Origin: Hyalella azteca
Lineage: Eukaryota > Arthropoda > Malacostraca > Amphipoda > Hyalellidae
Length of the DNA: 64,000 nt
Direction: 5' to 3'
NCBI RefSeq assembly: GCF_000764305.2
Contig: NW_025944357.1
Coordinates: 19,107-83,106 of the forward strand
Positions within the stretch are counted from its first letter, which is position 1; the number at the start of each line of letters is the position of its first letter. Under the pieces are notes generated by a model, which searched no databases, was not told where the DNA came from, and saw only the letters and a program-made list of their open reading frames with translations. Below, one piece after another: positions 1-11,055 of this stretch. The position numbers were made by a program, and so were the translations under genes.

Positions 1-739
1 AGGTGATCTTTCGGAGCTTTCTTGTTGCGTTTTGCGTAACAGCATACCGAGCAAAATCGATTTCGATACTGCATTCAAATGAAAAGCTTGAAAAAAGTCC
101 TTGTCGTATTTCTTTTACAAAAATAAAATTGTAGAATGAACACATGTTAGTATTATGCAGTGCCATTCTACACAAATCACTAAATAGTTTTTTAACGTCA
201 AACATCCTCCTTCCACATAATTGTTGCAGCGCTTGATCAAAGCGTCCGAGAATGTCACTATTCGTGTCAAGTACATCGGTCGTTGACGCAGGCGTTGCAT
301 CACGTGAAGCAAGTGGATGCGCTCTTGGCTGGATTTCTAAGTTACTTGTCTCGTCTCCATAGTTCGTCGAATCGACTGAGTGAGTAATTTGTTCGGCTAT
401 ATTGTTGCATGAGGCAGTAGAATGTGAACTCTCCAGGAGCCTCTGTTGTTTTCTGCGCAGAAAAGAAAGAAAAAAAGGCTCAAGTCACAAAACTAACACA
501 AGTGACATCATGCAGTGCCACTAATTATACCATAGAGCATTGAATGAAGTTATGCTACTGACTGAAGAGACATAAGTAACGCTAATGGCGTCAGTGAAAC
601 ATGCGATTCAAATTTCAGAACAAGTGAAAACTAATAGTAATGATTCTTACCTCCATTGATTCAACTGCCGTCCTCTATTCATTCGTCTTGCTGAAAGACA
701 CAGTTTAGGACTTTTCAATTGCTTGCGTGAGAAACGCAT
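1..739 (-). CDS. Two-exon gene, 5' part of a Mutator-like transposase-domain protein (partial)
   Basis: Exon 1 runs from an ATG at 739-737 to 651 (89 nt) and ends at a donor reading GGAG|GTAAGA. An in-frame TGA lies upstream of the ATG. Exon 2 begins at 452 after a strong acceptor (a long T/C tract, then CTGCGCAG) and stays open for 150 codons to the window edge. Exon 1 ends after two bases of a codon and exon 2 starts with the third, so the phases agree. The first 29 residues are basic (MRFSRKQLKSPK...). After a Ser/Thr-rich linker comes GRRMFDVKKLF, then MCSFYNF and VKEIRQGLFSSFSFEC. This resembles the start of the Mutator-like transposase domain seen in invertebrate proteins (GRR..D..LF, then E.R.GL.S, then Cys). 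The later Cys pair and the catalytic region lie outside the window. Gene structure is well supported; family assignment is by memory of the motif and moderate. It could be a transposon gene or a domesticated copy. Confidence 0.6.
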
Positions 740-1325
740 CTTGCCACTAGGGTTGTCGCTCACAAACTAAAGGCGAATGGTTGAATGGTTGTAAATGAGA
801 CGACTCGGCCCTTTAAACTTACAGACTCCTCCCTCACATGTAGCTGGAGCGCCATAATACCCATATTTTCCCAATATCTCGTACATGCAATTTTGAAAAT
901 GTTCATAAAGAACAGAAAAGCGGGGAAAATTTTGACACGAATCGCAGTGAGGTGAAAAACCTTTCTGGAGGCAAATGACTAACATTGAGTATCGAATGCC
1001 TACACTTTTTTCAGTCGCATCTTCAGATGTTTTCTGTGAGTGTGTGCATGCGTTCGCACCCTCGCACACCGGCACTAATGATGAAAGGGAGAGCTTATGG
1101 TAAAAATGAATGTGAGGGTGCTGGCAACAATGAATGTGCTTGCAACACTGCAAATAATTTGTCCCAACACTCGACTCAATGTTTCCCGCCAGCTTTCAAG
1201 CTTGGCGTCCCTTCACCCTCCTCCCCATGCGGCGGGGAGGGTTGGAATCAAAGGAACTCAGCTGTTGGTAATTCATAGGGAGGCCAGCGACGGTTGGGGA
1301 CTTTAAAACAACACCCGCTACACTC
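740..1325. other. Non-coding stretch
   Basis: I see no convincing gene. Short open frames on both strands have no recognisable domain and no compatible splice signals. A C-rich patch lies near 1210-1245. Confidence 0.5.
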
Positions 1326-1330
1326 GCTGG

Positions 1331-1675
1331 GGACACACACACACACACACACACATACACACACACTCATACACACACACATACACACACACATACACAC
1401 ACATACACACACACCTACACACACACACACATACACACACACATACACACACACATACACACACACATTCACACACATACACACACACATTCACACACAT
1501 ACACACACATACACACACCTATACACACATACACACATACACACACACTCATACACACACACATACACACACACATACACACACATACACACACATACAC
1601 ACACACCTACACACACATACACACATACACATACACACACATACACACACATACACACACATACACACATACACT
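1331..1675. repeat. CA-rich compound microsatellite
   Basis: About 345 bp of (CA)n regularly interrupted by T, so that ACACACAT and ACACATAC motifs alternate. It opens long artificial frames of Thr/His on one strand and Cys/Val on the other, which are not genes. Confidence 0.97.
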
Positions 1676-2385
1676 ACCACCTTGTTGGGATTCTTACATG
1701 CATTTCAACATGAATTGAGAACTATTTCGACTTGAGAGACTACAGATGACCGAGTGCTGCCTCTTAGCCGCATGTTTGCCTTCCTCACCCCCAACTAATA
1801 GGACGTGGGGAGGCAGTGGGAGTTCCTTGGGTAGTGTCACAGACAATAGCCTGATGAGCGCCACATTTCTTGAAACTGTTTCCCTCGCCCTCTCACCCTT
1901 TATCCCACCGTATGAGCAGCTACACATACCATCCGGGATGTGGATCTCGCTATGAGTGTAGGTGGTGTGTAACTTCAATTTTGAAACGCTAAAACGTATT
2001 GAACAGTGAGATTATTTAAATTAGTTCATGATTAGTAACTAAATTTTATCAACTCAATGCTAAATTTTCTTTAGTTAAAAATTGCGATACTGAAATACAA
2101 ACTTTATTGGATTGTGTAGTTTCATGGATATTGCTTCAACTTTTTCTACAATGATACTTCCTATCATTTTGCTTATCGCTCATGTTATTTGCTTTAAAAT
2201 TAAGTATTTTTATTTGCCTTTTATTATCATATAAATCATCATTTTTTACAATCTCAGTAATAATAATTGAAAAATTCATATCGGTATTTTAATGTAATGT
2301 ATGTATATCATTTATTAACTCCGTTTCGACCACGGTGCTTTAAACACTGTTCGTATGAACAGAAAAAAACAGAAGATTTAAAGCG
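1676..2385. other. Non-coding stretch
   Basis: No supported gene. The first 300 bp are of average GC and the rest is very AT-rich. The right end would be the 3' flank of the minus-strand candidate exon at 2410-2630. Confidence 0.5.
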
Positions 2386-2391
2386 TTTATT
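2386..2391 (-). terminator. Poly(A) signal AATAAA
   Basis: AATAAA on the minus strand, 18 nt after the TAA of the candidate terminal exon, followed by a T/GT-rich tract such as TTCTGTTTTTTTCTG. This is the expected order of a metazoan 3' end. Confidence 0.45.
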
Positions 2392-2409
2392 CTTTTAAAG
2401 AGAAAGGCA

Positions 2410-2630
2410 TTACACCACTACCCATCCTTCTCCACTTGTGATGAGTTCAAGCTCCGACAGATTTATTGTCATGACGGGTTGACGGGGAAGGTAGGACAAC
2501 TGCTCCGCTGCTCCTGAACTAAGCTGGCGTAACTCTAAGGGAACTACACTGCCTGACTTGGCTGATTCGTTTTTATCATATCTTTGGTCACAATAATCTA
2601 TCGACGAGGGGGCTAATTGCCAAATGCCAG
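2410..2630 (-). CDS. Candidate terminal exon of an unrecognised gene
   Basis: An open minus-strand frame of 88 codons runs from 2673 to a TAA at 2412-2410. The most likely exon start is 2630, after the acceptor-like ATCGGTATAG preceded by a T/C-rich tract. The exon is richer in G+C than its surroundings, encodes a mixed-composition C-terminus ending in GEGWVVV, and is followed closely by AATAAA. Its first residues (GIWQLAPSS) continue a hydrophobic stretch that would lie upstream of the splice site, so a longer exon is possible. I do not recognise the protein. An 88-codon open frame can occur by chance in DNA of this length; the coincidence with an acceptor and a poly(A) signal is what lifts it above background. 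Upstream exons would be at higher coordinates, but none could be joined in phase with confidence. Confidence 0.35.
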
Positions 2631-2673
2631 CTATACCGATCAGTGGGAAATAAACATTAAAACACAGTTGTGG

Positions 2674-4204
2674 TTAAAATAAAAGGTAAAAAGTCGCACA
2701 CGACTTGAATGGCAAAGCTCAAAATTCACTTTCGTGGTATTGTTGTGAAATACAGCTTGGACAATTTTTGTCATCACACATGCACTGCAAATAAATAGCT
2801 GAAGTAGCATTCGAATTTTCAGGCTGATACGTCAATAACGAGTGAAGTTAGAGCGAACCAATTTAGTGAAGAATCCCATAGCAGATAGTCCCGCCTGTTG
2901 TGCTGCTGGCCGAGCTGAACCGGCCTCTTAAGTGTGTCCAACTAAGTTTTATTGTAGCCCCGCTCATGTCCACAGGCATTATTATACATAAAACTTTTTG
3001 GATATAGGATCATCTATTACAAAAAGGGTTTCCAGGATTTTTTGGGGGTTAATTTAGAGTTTAATTAATGGAACGGCTATATTAAATGACAGATTGAGGG
3101 AAATCTCTAGCACGCGTTTAATCTGTGAGTAATAATTCAAGTAATAATTCATCGTCAGTAATTCGGCTTTCAATATATAAAAACCGTATTCAATGGTTAC
3201 CTAATATTTGTCCCTTCCTTCGTGTTTTGTGAGCATCAATGAGTTGACCACCATTACCACGACGCTTGAGAAGAACGCGACTCTGACATTAATGATATAT
3301 GTTAAATTGTGCTCGAGGTGCTGCGAGGCCACTAAACACGTCTCCTGGGAGGTCCGTGAGCGCGGCTGGTTTTCAACGCGCCGCAGCACACAAACGGTAG
3401 CGCTGTAATGGCGTCTTCGGCTACCATTAATTCCTCTAATTATGGCCTTGCCGCTCTTCCAATTTATGGAAACATGGAATGTATTTCAGTCGAAGTCTTA
3501 GGAAGAAGCGTTGAAATATGCGTGGATGTTTGCTCATTGGGCTGCCACACTTCGGAAATCAATTGATCAGGCATGCCGTACGAATCAAAGAAGGTATACA
3601 CAAATAATATGCACTGAGGTATCTTCCTTGACGATACTAAAAATTTGTTATTCCAAATTCATAGCAGGCAATTTGTATTCATGATCGTGGTCCCCAATTC
3701 ATGATATTAATGATATAAGGATAGAGACAAGTATAAGTCACGCACAGGTGAACTGCAACATAAGTAGTCAGTCTCTGCAATTTCTGCGTTATAGTAATTA
3801 AGTTCGAACGGTAAAATTGACACGATTCTACTAATCTAAATGATGCTCAAATATAACTTTGCACTGCCTTCAAACTTTATTTCGTAACTCATATGACTTT
3901 GAAATCCTGAAGGAGAAAATTTCCGATTAATTATCAGCTCCAGCCGCCCTGCTTGCCTAAAAATACCTGAACATTAGTTCTCACGAAACAGACCACGGAA
4001 ATCTACAACTTCGTTTACACCTCATTAACCAATGAAATATATCCTCTACATTTTTTAAGATATAAAAAAATAAACAAATATTAGGCAAATAAACAAATTT
4101 GATGAACTTAAATAATGAAGACCATTCGTCGATTGATTCAACTCACAAATTTATGGCAAAATAATATCAATGATCAAAAACTTTTTTATTTTTCTTCGAA
4201 AGTG
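2674..4204. other. Non-coding stretch
   Basis: No recognisable gene or repeat. A short open frame at 3201-3408 is open on both strands and has no domain or splice support. Confidence 0.5.
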
Positions 4205-4321
4205 GTAAGCGCGTGAGCCAGAATTGCCGAAGCTATGAATTGAATCTTGCACGGACTCGACCTCAATTATGGTTTATTGCAGAACCAATAATTGAGGTCT
4301 GCGTCTCACCCACGCGCTAAT
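4205..4321. repeat. Imperfect hairpin, tRNA-like composition
   Basis: An inner stem pairs GACCTCAATTAT with ATAATTGAGGTC (about 4258-4298), with GGTT/AACC inside it. An outer stem pairs TAAGCGCGTGAG with CTCACCCACGCGCTAA. On the minus strand TTAGCGCGTGGG followed by GGTCGAGTCC loosely resembles the A and B boxes of a tRNA-derived promoter. It could be a decayed tRNA-derived SINE head or a plain inverted repeat. No cloverleaf could be drawn convincingly. Confidence 0.4.
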
Positions 4322-5026
4322 TCCCTGCCTGCGCCGCACTCGCAGGATTGCTGCTCTGAATGTTGCAGAAGAGATGGGCCCTTCGATTTAAAGCGGTCAT
4401 CTTTCATGAAAACTATCGGCAGCATAAAATGTTTATCGGTAATAAGAAATCTGTGATTAAGAAGCCATAGATTAAACTTAAAGATAGGCTTTACTTGAAA
4501 TCAGGAAAGCGACAGATAAAAGCTGATTACCTAAAATATGTGAATAATTTTTATTGTATTCGAATAGAATAAAATATTACTCGACATCTTGTCATTAAAT
4601 GAAAATACAACATTTATTAAAATTCTGCATAGAGCATAGTCTTAGTTTAGGTGAGATACAATAGGAATTTAGCGGCTTCTTACAGGAAGAAATATAAATA
4701 ATAATCATCCGACAATGTTCATGAACGAGCTTTATGGAATGGATAAACAATATTAAATAATGGCATCTAATATTATTGGTTTTGTTCCTAGAGTATAACA
4801 ATTGATTACCTTGAGGCAATGGTAGGTGTACGGAACATTAAACGTTAGGGATATAATACTTTTATTTATTTCATCTTACCGCTCGTTGAGGAAAAAAGGA
4901 GAAATCCACCCATTTTAGATCGCACTAAGATCGATTAAGATCGACATTTCACTCATTGGAAATTATCAGAACTGCGTCGTAGATCACGGAGTAAATTGCT
5001 GGGAAGCTCCGGTGTCATCCAATACC
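4322..5026. other. Non-coding stretch
   Basis: AT-rich sequence with no supported gene. A 74-codon minus frame at 4595-4819 has no recognisable content. Confidence 0.5.
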
Positions 5027-5139
5027 TATTTCACGGCTCTAATTTGACGAGCAGCACCTTGGCTGACGTACGAAGTTACGTCAGGTCGTGGGACACTTAC
5101 ACTGAGACGTATTTCACGGCTCTAATTTGACGAGCAGCA
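5027..5139. repeat. Pair of 30-bp direct repeats
   Basis: A perfect 30-bp sequence, beginning TATTTCACGGCTCTAATTTG, occurs at 5027-5056 and again at 5110-5139. The 53 bp between them contain the palindrome CTGACGT...ACGTCAG. It may be a local duplication or the edge of a repeat unit. Confidence 0.8.
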
Positions 5140-5149
5140 ACAATGTTGT

Positions 5150-5351
5150 AGTACGTTAATTGAATGAGATTTTTTTGAATGAGGAGACCTCCTTTTTCCC
5201 GTTTTCTATGAATTTCACGTTTTCTTTCATTTTGTTATAAAAAAATTTACACGAACAAAATGGTCTTAGATTACTGTTTGGCAAATGTGTACCAAGTTTC
5301 AAAATGATCCGTCCGTAAATAAATTTTTTTTAAAGGAGACGGTCCCCTTAA
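5150..5351 (+). mobile_element. Right-end fragment of a TTAA-flanked repeat
   Basis: Shares with 17580-17758 the blocks TTTCACGTTTTCTTTCATTT, a ...AAAATTTACA... segment and TGTACCAAGTTTCAAA.GATCCGTC.GTAAAT. It ends with GACGGTCCCC directly before TTAA (5348-5351). That terminus is the inverse complement of the left terminus TTAA-GGGGACCGTC seen at 46401. This is a solo right end of the same family; the left end is missing. Confidence 0.6.
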
Positions 5352-5960
5352 TTAATTGTCAATCACGATTGCTGCGGTTAACTTAAAGCAACTGTAATAT
5401 TTGACTTGAACGAACCTGTCGTCTACAAAGGCATATCTAATTGGTTAAGATCAGCGTTATTTTTATGATTCATAAAAATACGTACTATCGCGTTTGCAAA
5501 GTATAAAAATACATGCCTGTAGAGTGTAGACTAAGGGAAAAATTAGTTGCGATTCAAACATCGGAGTTAACACATCTGATAAGCAGTGAACGTTCTTATA
5601 ATAATTGATGTTGTTTGAAGTTCAGGAGCACGGAAAGTATTTCCAGTAATAAATAAGGAATTGATCTATTCCTAAACCATTGACAAATTTTCAATTTTAG
5701 GTACAAAAAATCTTTTTTCAATTTCATAAGAACGTAAGGGGACAGAAGATGACGCCATCAATAATTTATAGAATTGAAGCAGCCGTTGCAGCCGAATGAA
5801 CCTGACATCCCTTAATTAAGTGAAGGTTCAAATTTTATGCCCTATTTAGTTTAAAATTATCTTGATGATATAGAGCATTGTAATATTTTACAATAATTCT
5901 TCCATGAATATGTACCTCCCGAAACATTTTGAGATGCTCGCCAGATGACTTCATTGTCCA
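5352..5960. other. Non-coding stretch
   Basis: Nothing recognisable beyond short AT-rich runs. Confidence 0.5.
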
Positions 5961-5966
5961 CTTAAA

Positions 5967-6001
5967 TATAAGTAGAGGTTGACCGGAGCAAGCGACTCAG
6001 T
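5967..6001 (+). promoter_or_regulatory. Candidate TATA box plus TCAGT initiator
   Basis: TATAAG at 5967-5972 is followed by TCAGT at 5997-6001, placing the presumed start A (5999) 32 bp after the first T of the TATA box. This matches the spacing and sequence of arthropod core promoters. The first ATG, right after the initiator, opens only a 10-codon frame. A 330-bp open frame follows at 6073-6402, but it starts without an ATG, so the transcribed gene is uncertain. Confidence 0.35.
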
Positions 6002-6072
6002 ATGGCACGACTCGGTACATCACAAGTCTCCTGAAGACAGCATTCCAGCAAGCCGGTGGGCTCCTTTTTAGC

Positions 6073-6402
6073 GTGGCCCGCAAGCCCCGTGTGTCATTTG
6101 CTAATAACAGTTCTTTGGTGACTGCACTTCGTCTCTCAACTACAACTAATCTGCATAAACGCCCGTACCTGCAGCCGCTGTCGCGTGGTGCGAATTCATC
6201 CCGAAAATATTTTATTCTTTTGAATATTAAAAGAGGGAATGTACTGGAATGTGCAATAGAACATTCTGTGAATATTACACAAGAATGTGAGATAGATCAT
6301 GGAAAATTGCACACTTTAGAGTGTACAACAAATCGTGTTGCCGGCGGATGCGAGTATCGGCAGCCACGAAACGAAAATCAACGCTCTTGCGATTTTGAGT
6401 AA
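6073..6402 (+). CDS. Open frame of unknown meaning downstream of the TATA/Inr pair
   Basis: A 109-codon open frame with no ATG at its head. The product is basic and mixed, with five cysteines in its last half, and resembles nothing I recognise. Its only support is its position 75 bp after the candidate initiator at 5997. It may be part of a 5' exon, or chance. Confidence 0.15.
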   Translation: MARKPRVSFANNSSLVTALRLSTTTNLHKRPYLQPLSRGANSSRKYFILLNIKRGNVLECAIEHSVNITQECEIDHGKLHTLECTTNRVAGGCEYRQPRNENQRSCDFE

Positions 6403-6785
6403 AATATTGCCGAATTTATATCATGAAAATCGAGCAGATCAATCGGCCAAAAAAAGACTTACCAAGGGGCAGAAGAAAAATCTTCTATGACAAAATACGA
6501 GAATTTTTTCAAATTTTCATGTCTAGAATCTCCTGCTCGGGAGAAAAATCGAGCATATATTATTATTATTAATGATTATTAATAAATATTAATGATTCAT
6601 TGATTTCATTTAATATTATTTATGATTCATTAAAGTCATGGTGAACTTGACTTGTTCACCATTCGAATACAATAACATAAGAGAAGTTGCACGCGATATG
6701 CGTAATAAATCGAAAAATGGGGGAAACAAATTCAATTTAATAGAAGCTTCGATTGTATGAAATTGTAAAAACTAAATAAATTGTC
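6403..6785. other. AT-rich stretch with a possible 70-bp exon
   Basis: Mostly AT-rich, with TTATTATTAATGATTATTAA runs near 6560-6630. On the minus strand 6532-6463 is bounded by a good acceptor (GATTTTTCTCCCGAGCAG) and donor (CTTG|GTAAGT) and is open in one frame. The phase does not join to the candidate exon at 2630, so I do not call a gene. Confidence 0.25.
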
Positions 6786-6970
6786 GACAAAACCAGATGT
6801 CGCGGCAGCCGCTGCTGGCACAGGTGGACGCCGCAATTAGTTTATTTGGGAGAGGCGGCCATCCTGCGCGGCCTCTCCTCAGACCCGTGGGCGAAAACTC
6901 CGTCCATCCTAACTGCTTCATGAAACTGGCGACAGAGACGTCTCTGTGTGCTCTGTCTCTGCACAGACTG

Positions 6971-7134
6971 CAGAGCTGCCTGCACACTGCCCTGTCTCTG
7001 CACTGACGACAGAGCTGCCTCCACGCTGCCCCTGTCTCTGCACTGATAACAGATCCGCCAGCACACTACCGTGTCTCTGCCCTGATAACAGAGCTGAGCT
7101 GCCTCCACGCTGCACTGTCTCTGCACTGACGACA
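6971..7134. repeat. Minisatellite, 39-42 bp unit, about four copies
   Basis: Units starting CAGAGCTGCC at 6971 and 7010, CAGATCCGCC at 7050 and CAGAGCTGAG at 7089 share the core TGTCTCTGCACTGA. The G+C-rich repeats open overlapping frames on both strands, which are not genes. A related half unit precedes them at 6930-6970. Confidence 0.85.
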
Positions 7135-7299
7135 TCTTCGACCCCAAACCGAAGTCCACAGTGGCATTGTACTTCCACCGATGCATTCACTCTCACAGAG
7201 AAAAAATTATTTCTCACAGGAGCATTATCCTGCAAAATGAAGCATTTTACTCATCAAGAAAGCTTTCTACATCCCACCGAGGCATTTTACTCCCTCTGA

Positions 7300-9540
7300 A
7301 GCAGCCTAAAAAAGTAGCAATTTTCACCCCTTGTTACGTATGACAAGTAATATATGTGCGACACAATACACCCAAAACAGCGATCGCATGCCGATGAGCA
7401 TTCATTAATGCACAGTGAAAAGGCAGGAAACTCGTCCTAAATCTTGTCGAGGACCACAAAATTTCAACTCTCTCAGTTCGATACAAAATATGCATCAAAT
7501 CAGTTATGTTTCATATCATGATTCCTGACAATGTAAGTTGATCGTTAAACGTTTGTGGATAGTCATAGTTTTCCCCTTTTGTTGATGATTTCATTGATTT
7601 GCTCTTCGATAACGAATGATTGAAATACCATTCACTCATTCACTTTCCATTCTGGGTCCAGTCGCTAATTGTTTTAGAAGACTTGGTGAAAAAAGTGAAA
7701 CGGCAATTAATTTCATTTTCTTTGAGCTTGCAGTTTCCTCTTTCATTTTTACTAAATTATAAGTGAACATCAAGTACATCTGTATGAATATATTTAACGG
7801 CTGAATGAAGCAGTAAGTTAGAAGTGGGCCATACGATGTTCATTACCGAGTAATGAAGATTACATGCTGCTGTTCATGCCTATTTCATTGTACGGCATTG
7901 CCTGAGATTTTCATGACGCTTGCCATCTCTCCCGAGGCTTAGTATAGATGCAGCGGCTACGATGCCTCGGACGCTCCTAATGATGGCGCAGTCTAATGTG
8001 CTTCATGCGGAGCCTTAATTACGACTGGGGTTTGATATGGCATCGGCAGTGTCATCAGAAGTCATAAGTTGAACTTCCAATGACTTCAATTGCTGTGTGC
8101 TCATCGCCCGTGGTTTTATGGTTTTAAGGGCAGTCTTAGAAGCTGCCGGGGGATTTTTTTCTTATGATGGCAGGCTAATTTGCGTTCGTCCCTTGTGCGC
8201 ATTCCAGAGAAATAGCTGGGAGTACAGTCGCTGAATTTGGTCTGGACTGAACGAAATGTCACTGTTTCTAGTGATAGCTACAGACTATATTAAATATTTT
8301 TACCGAGTTATTTATATGGCTGTGGAATGTCGTACAAGATTTTCAGCCAATTCTGTTCCTTCATTCATTTTCTCTATTGACGCGTCCAGCCAGTAATTCA
8401 ATAAAGTTTGAACTTTCGCAGGCTACTGTAGTGTATCTATGTCGGTCACTGTGCTCGTCTCCAGCAGAATATTGGGTTGGGGAATATTTATGCGCATCAA
8501 AATTGCTCGAGTGAGCACGCGCACTTCTTTAATAATGTGGAGATGCACTTGGACGTGAAGATTGTGGTTATTATCTAATCATCATTAAAATTATTCAACA
8601 TGAATCGTAAAATAAGATACAATTCAGATTTAGTGTTTTTTTATGAATTAATCCATTATTTTTTGCGGAGATGGAAAGTATGGAAGATATGTGAGGCTTC
8701 TTGACGGAAACAGAAGCCAATAAGTTTATATCCTAATAATCGTTACCATTTTAAACACAAATAAATAATTTTCTTTATATATAAAATATCTTTGTGGTTG
8801 AACTGGGTAGATATTAATCATTTAAATTAATTTTCAATAAATGGAAACATTACAATCAATCGAATCTATTCAATCGAAAAGTGATAGTATATGAATGTGT
8901 GAAATTCGTTAAAAATAATGGAGGCAGAAATGCAGTGGCTTTACTTCCTTACATATGCTACTTCTCGAGGCAGAATTTACAATTTTCGAGCAACAGGAAG
9001 CCATTCTTGTTCGTTACATAAATCTTTATTTTAAAGACACTATAATAGTTTTCTTGACTCGTTTGACTTCATATGATACCGTCAGTTGGATTTTATCGAG
9101 TAATAGAGCTCAGTTCATATGGTATGTATTTCTAGTCATTTTCAAACACTATATCAGCCTCACTGACAAATGAGGCAGATTTTTCATTAAAAAAAGAACA
9201 TTAATGCATCAGTATGAAAACGTTTTGTATATTAGCTGTATGATGAACTTTACTATTTGATCGTTTCAAATATAAATATTACTAATTTTTACAGCAGTTT
9301 ATCGGCCATCCAATTTTTAGGAGATAGCAGGAAATTTATGTCGTTTAATATTTTGATAGAAAAATTGATTTTTTTTGTACATTCAGGTAACGAAGTTTTT
9401 CATGACAAACTGATTGATTTGTACTTTCTGTATAAGCATCGTTGGGGGTAAACGTTTCTGTCTGCGATAGTCTTCAAACGTGAAAAAAATTATTACGATT
9501 TGAGAGTTATGAATTAGAATAATTACGTGGTATTACAATC
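7300..9540. other. Non-coding stretch
   Basis: More than 2 kb without a recognisable gene, RNA or repeat. Short frames at 8955-9173 and 9257-9451 are AT-driven. Confidence 0.5.
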
Positions 9541-10671
9541 ATAACTGCTATCACAAATAAAGGTTGCACTGGGCACCTGCCCGAGGTGCTGACCACCTAC
9601 GCACCCGGGTTAGGCTTTTTAACGTAAAAACGCGGGTTTCCATAAAAAAAATCCGTAGAGTGAGTGGATTTTAAATACAACTTATGAATGCATCAAATTA
9701 ATTTTATAGTTTTGAACAAAAAAAATACTTGATAGAAGCTACCAAGGAAATATCTATTAAACTTTCTTGAACAGAAAAAAACAGTCATCTCCCTATCAAA
9801 ATTTTGAGTTGGTGGCGACCGTGAATTAGGAACCGCCTAGGACTCGGACCGAACGTAAATCAGCTTCTCTATGTCCGCTTTTTGGTCTACATTCCGGTCC
9901 CCGAATCAGACAGCTACATGCGCCTGGTCCTCATTCTGCCAACTCTTGCCCTACTCTCAGGAGACTATAAAGTCGGCAAGGAGGTTCTGACTAGTCGCTG
10001 ATTACGATCAGGTGGCCAACCAGACCCAGAATAACTCTAACGCGAACATAGCAACATAGCTCTGGGGCGGAGGCTGAAGCAAACACCGAATTTTGTTAGG
10101 GCTTACATGTATACTGCAAGCCTTAATAAAAAGCCTACATTGATTTGAGTCCAAGAATGTCCCACGTATTATAGACTTATAAATGATACTAGGTCCTCTA
10201 ACTTGCTCTACAGTCATTTAGAACCTATCACACTGACATGATATCAAAACCAGAATATCCTAATGCCCCCTACATTTCAATATCAATACCAATAAACTAA
10301 AACATCCTACATCCCACGATGTCTACCCTTAAAAACATGTGCTTCCCTTAAGCAACGTCAACATTGACAGCGTCAAACTGCGTGTGACAGGGACGTAATC
10401 TCATTTTAAATAACACCCGGGAGCCCCTAATCTAACCTTAGTTTCCCCCAGATAGTTTATCGAGGTTGACACAACCATGCCCAAGAGCATGGTCATCCTT
10501 GCCACGAAAAGGCCGTGCAGTCCTTAACCCGACCTGAGGTTCTATTACCATGTCGGCCCTGCTTTAAAAAAAATAACTTGGCACTCCTTCCCTAACCCCA
10601 GATTCCATCAGCTATTTCTGGGCTGCAGCAGGAGTACACAGTTTATACATTCATTAAAAAAACCTAGTGTC
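9541..10671. other. A/C-rich host segment of the BEL insertion
   Basis: Compared with its neighbours the plus strand is rich in A and C and poor in G. The segment holds short hairpins such as ACCATGC-CCAAGA-GCATGGT near 10475. No long frame is open. It may be an older repeat into which the BEL element inserted, since G+C-rich sequence resumes beyond the 3' LTR. The family is unknown. Confidence 0.3.
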
Positions 10672-10676
10672 GTATC

Positions 10677-11001
10677 TGTAAAGAATTTTACTAGGCATAC
10701 TTCTCTCGTGTACATAAGGTTGGGACCATTTAGGCAGGACCAGAGTTAATGAGTTCAGACAAAATTCATTGTGAACCAAACTTGACAGAGATTGTTCAGC
10801 AATTTGGTACGTTATCATTTACTTACGTTATGATCCTTTTTATTACTTGTTAACCTTGGCTATTTTCTCTATATTGTTTATAATCTCGAATAACCTCGAT
10901 TTGTGTTCAAATTGTTCATTCTTTGTTTTCAGTAACCGTTACAATCCACAACGAGTTTTCATTCCGAACAATCCCCCGAACAAAGAGCCATACTCTTTAT
11001 A
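10677..11001 (+). repeat. 5' LTR of the BEL element
   Basis: 325 bp, matching 13808-14132 with five visible substitutions. It begins TGTAAAGAATTTTACTAGG and ends GCCATACTCTTTATA. Confidence 0.93.
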
Positions 11002-11055
11002 GTTTCAAATTGACTGACTGCAAACGACTAGAAACCCTGGTAAGATCTAATCGAG

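Noticed and set aside
1294..1713. Long open frames of Thr/His and Cys/Val on both strands
   Set aside because: They are translations of the CA microsatellite, open in several frames at once.
6463..6532. 70-bp minus-strand exon with good splice sites
   Set aside because: Its phase cannot join to the candidate exon at 2410-2630, and such short splice-bounded frames are expected by chance in 64 kb.
6842..7299. Overlapping frames of 105-117 codons on both strands
   Set aside because: They fall on the 39-42 bp minisatellite. Being open in many frames is a result of repeat composition.
9990..10330. Possible mitochondrial insertion because of the A/C-rich strand
   Set aside because: No mitochondrial protein, rRNA or tRNA sequence is recognisable in it.
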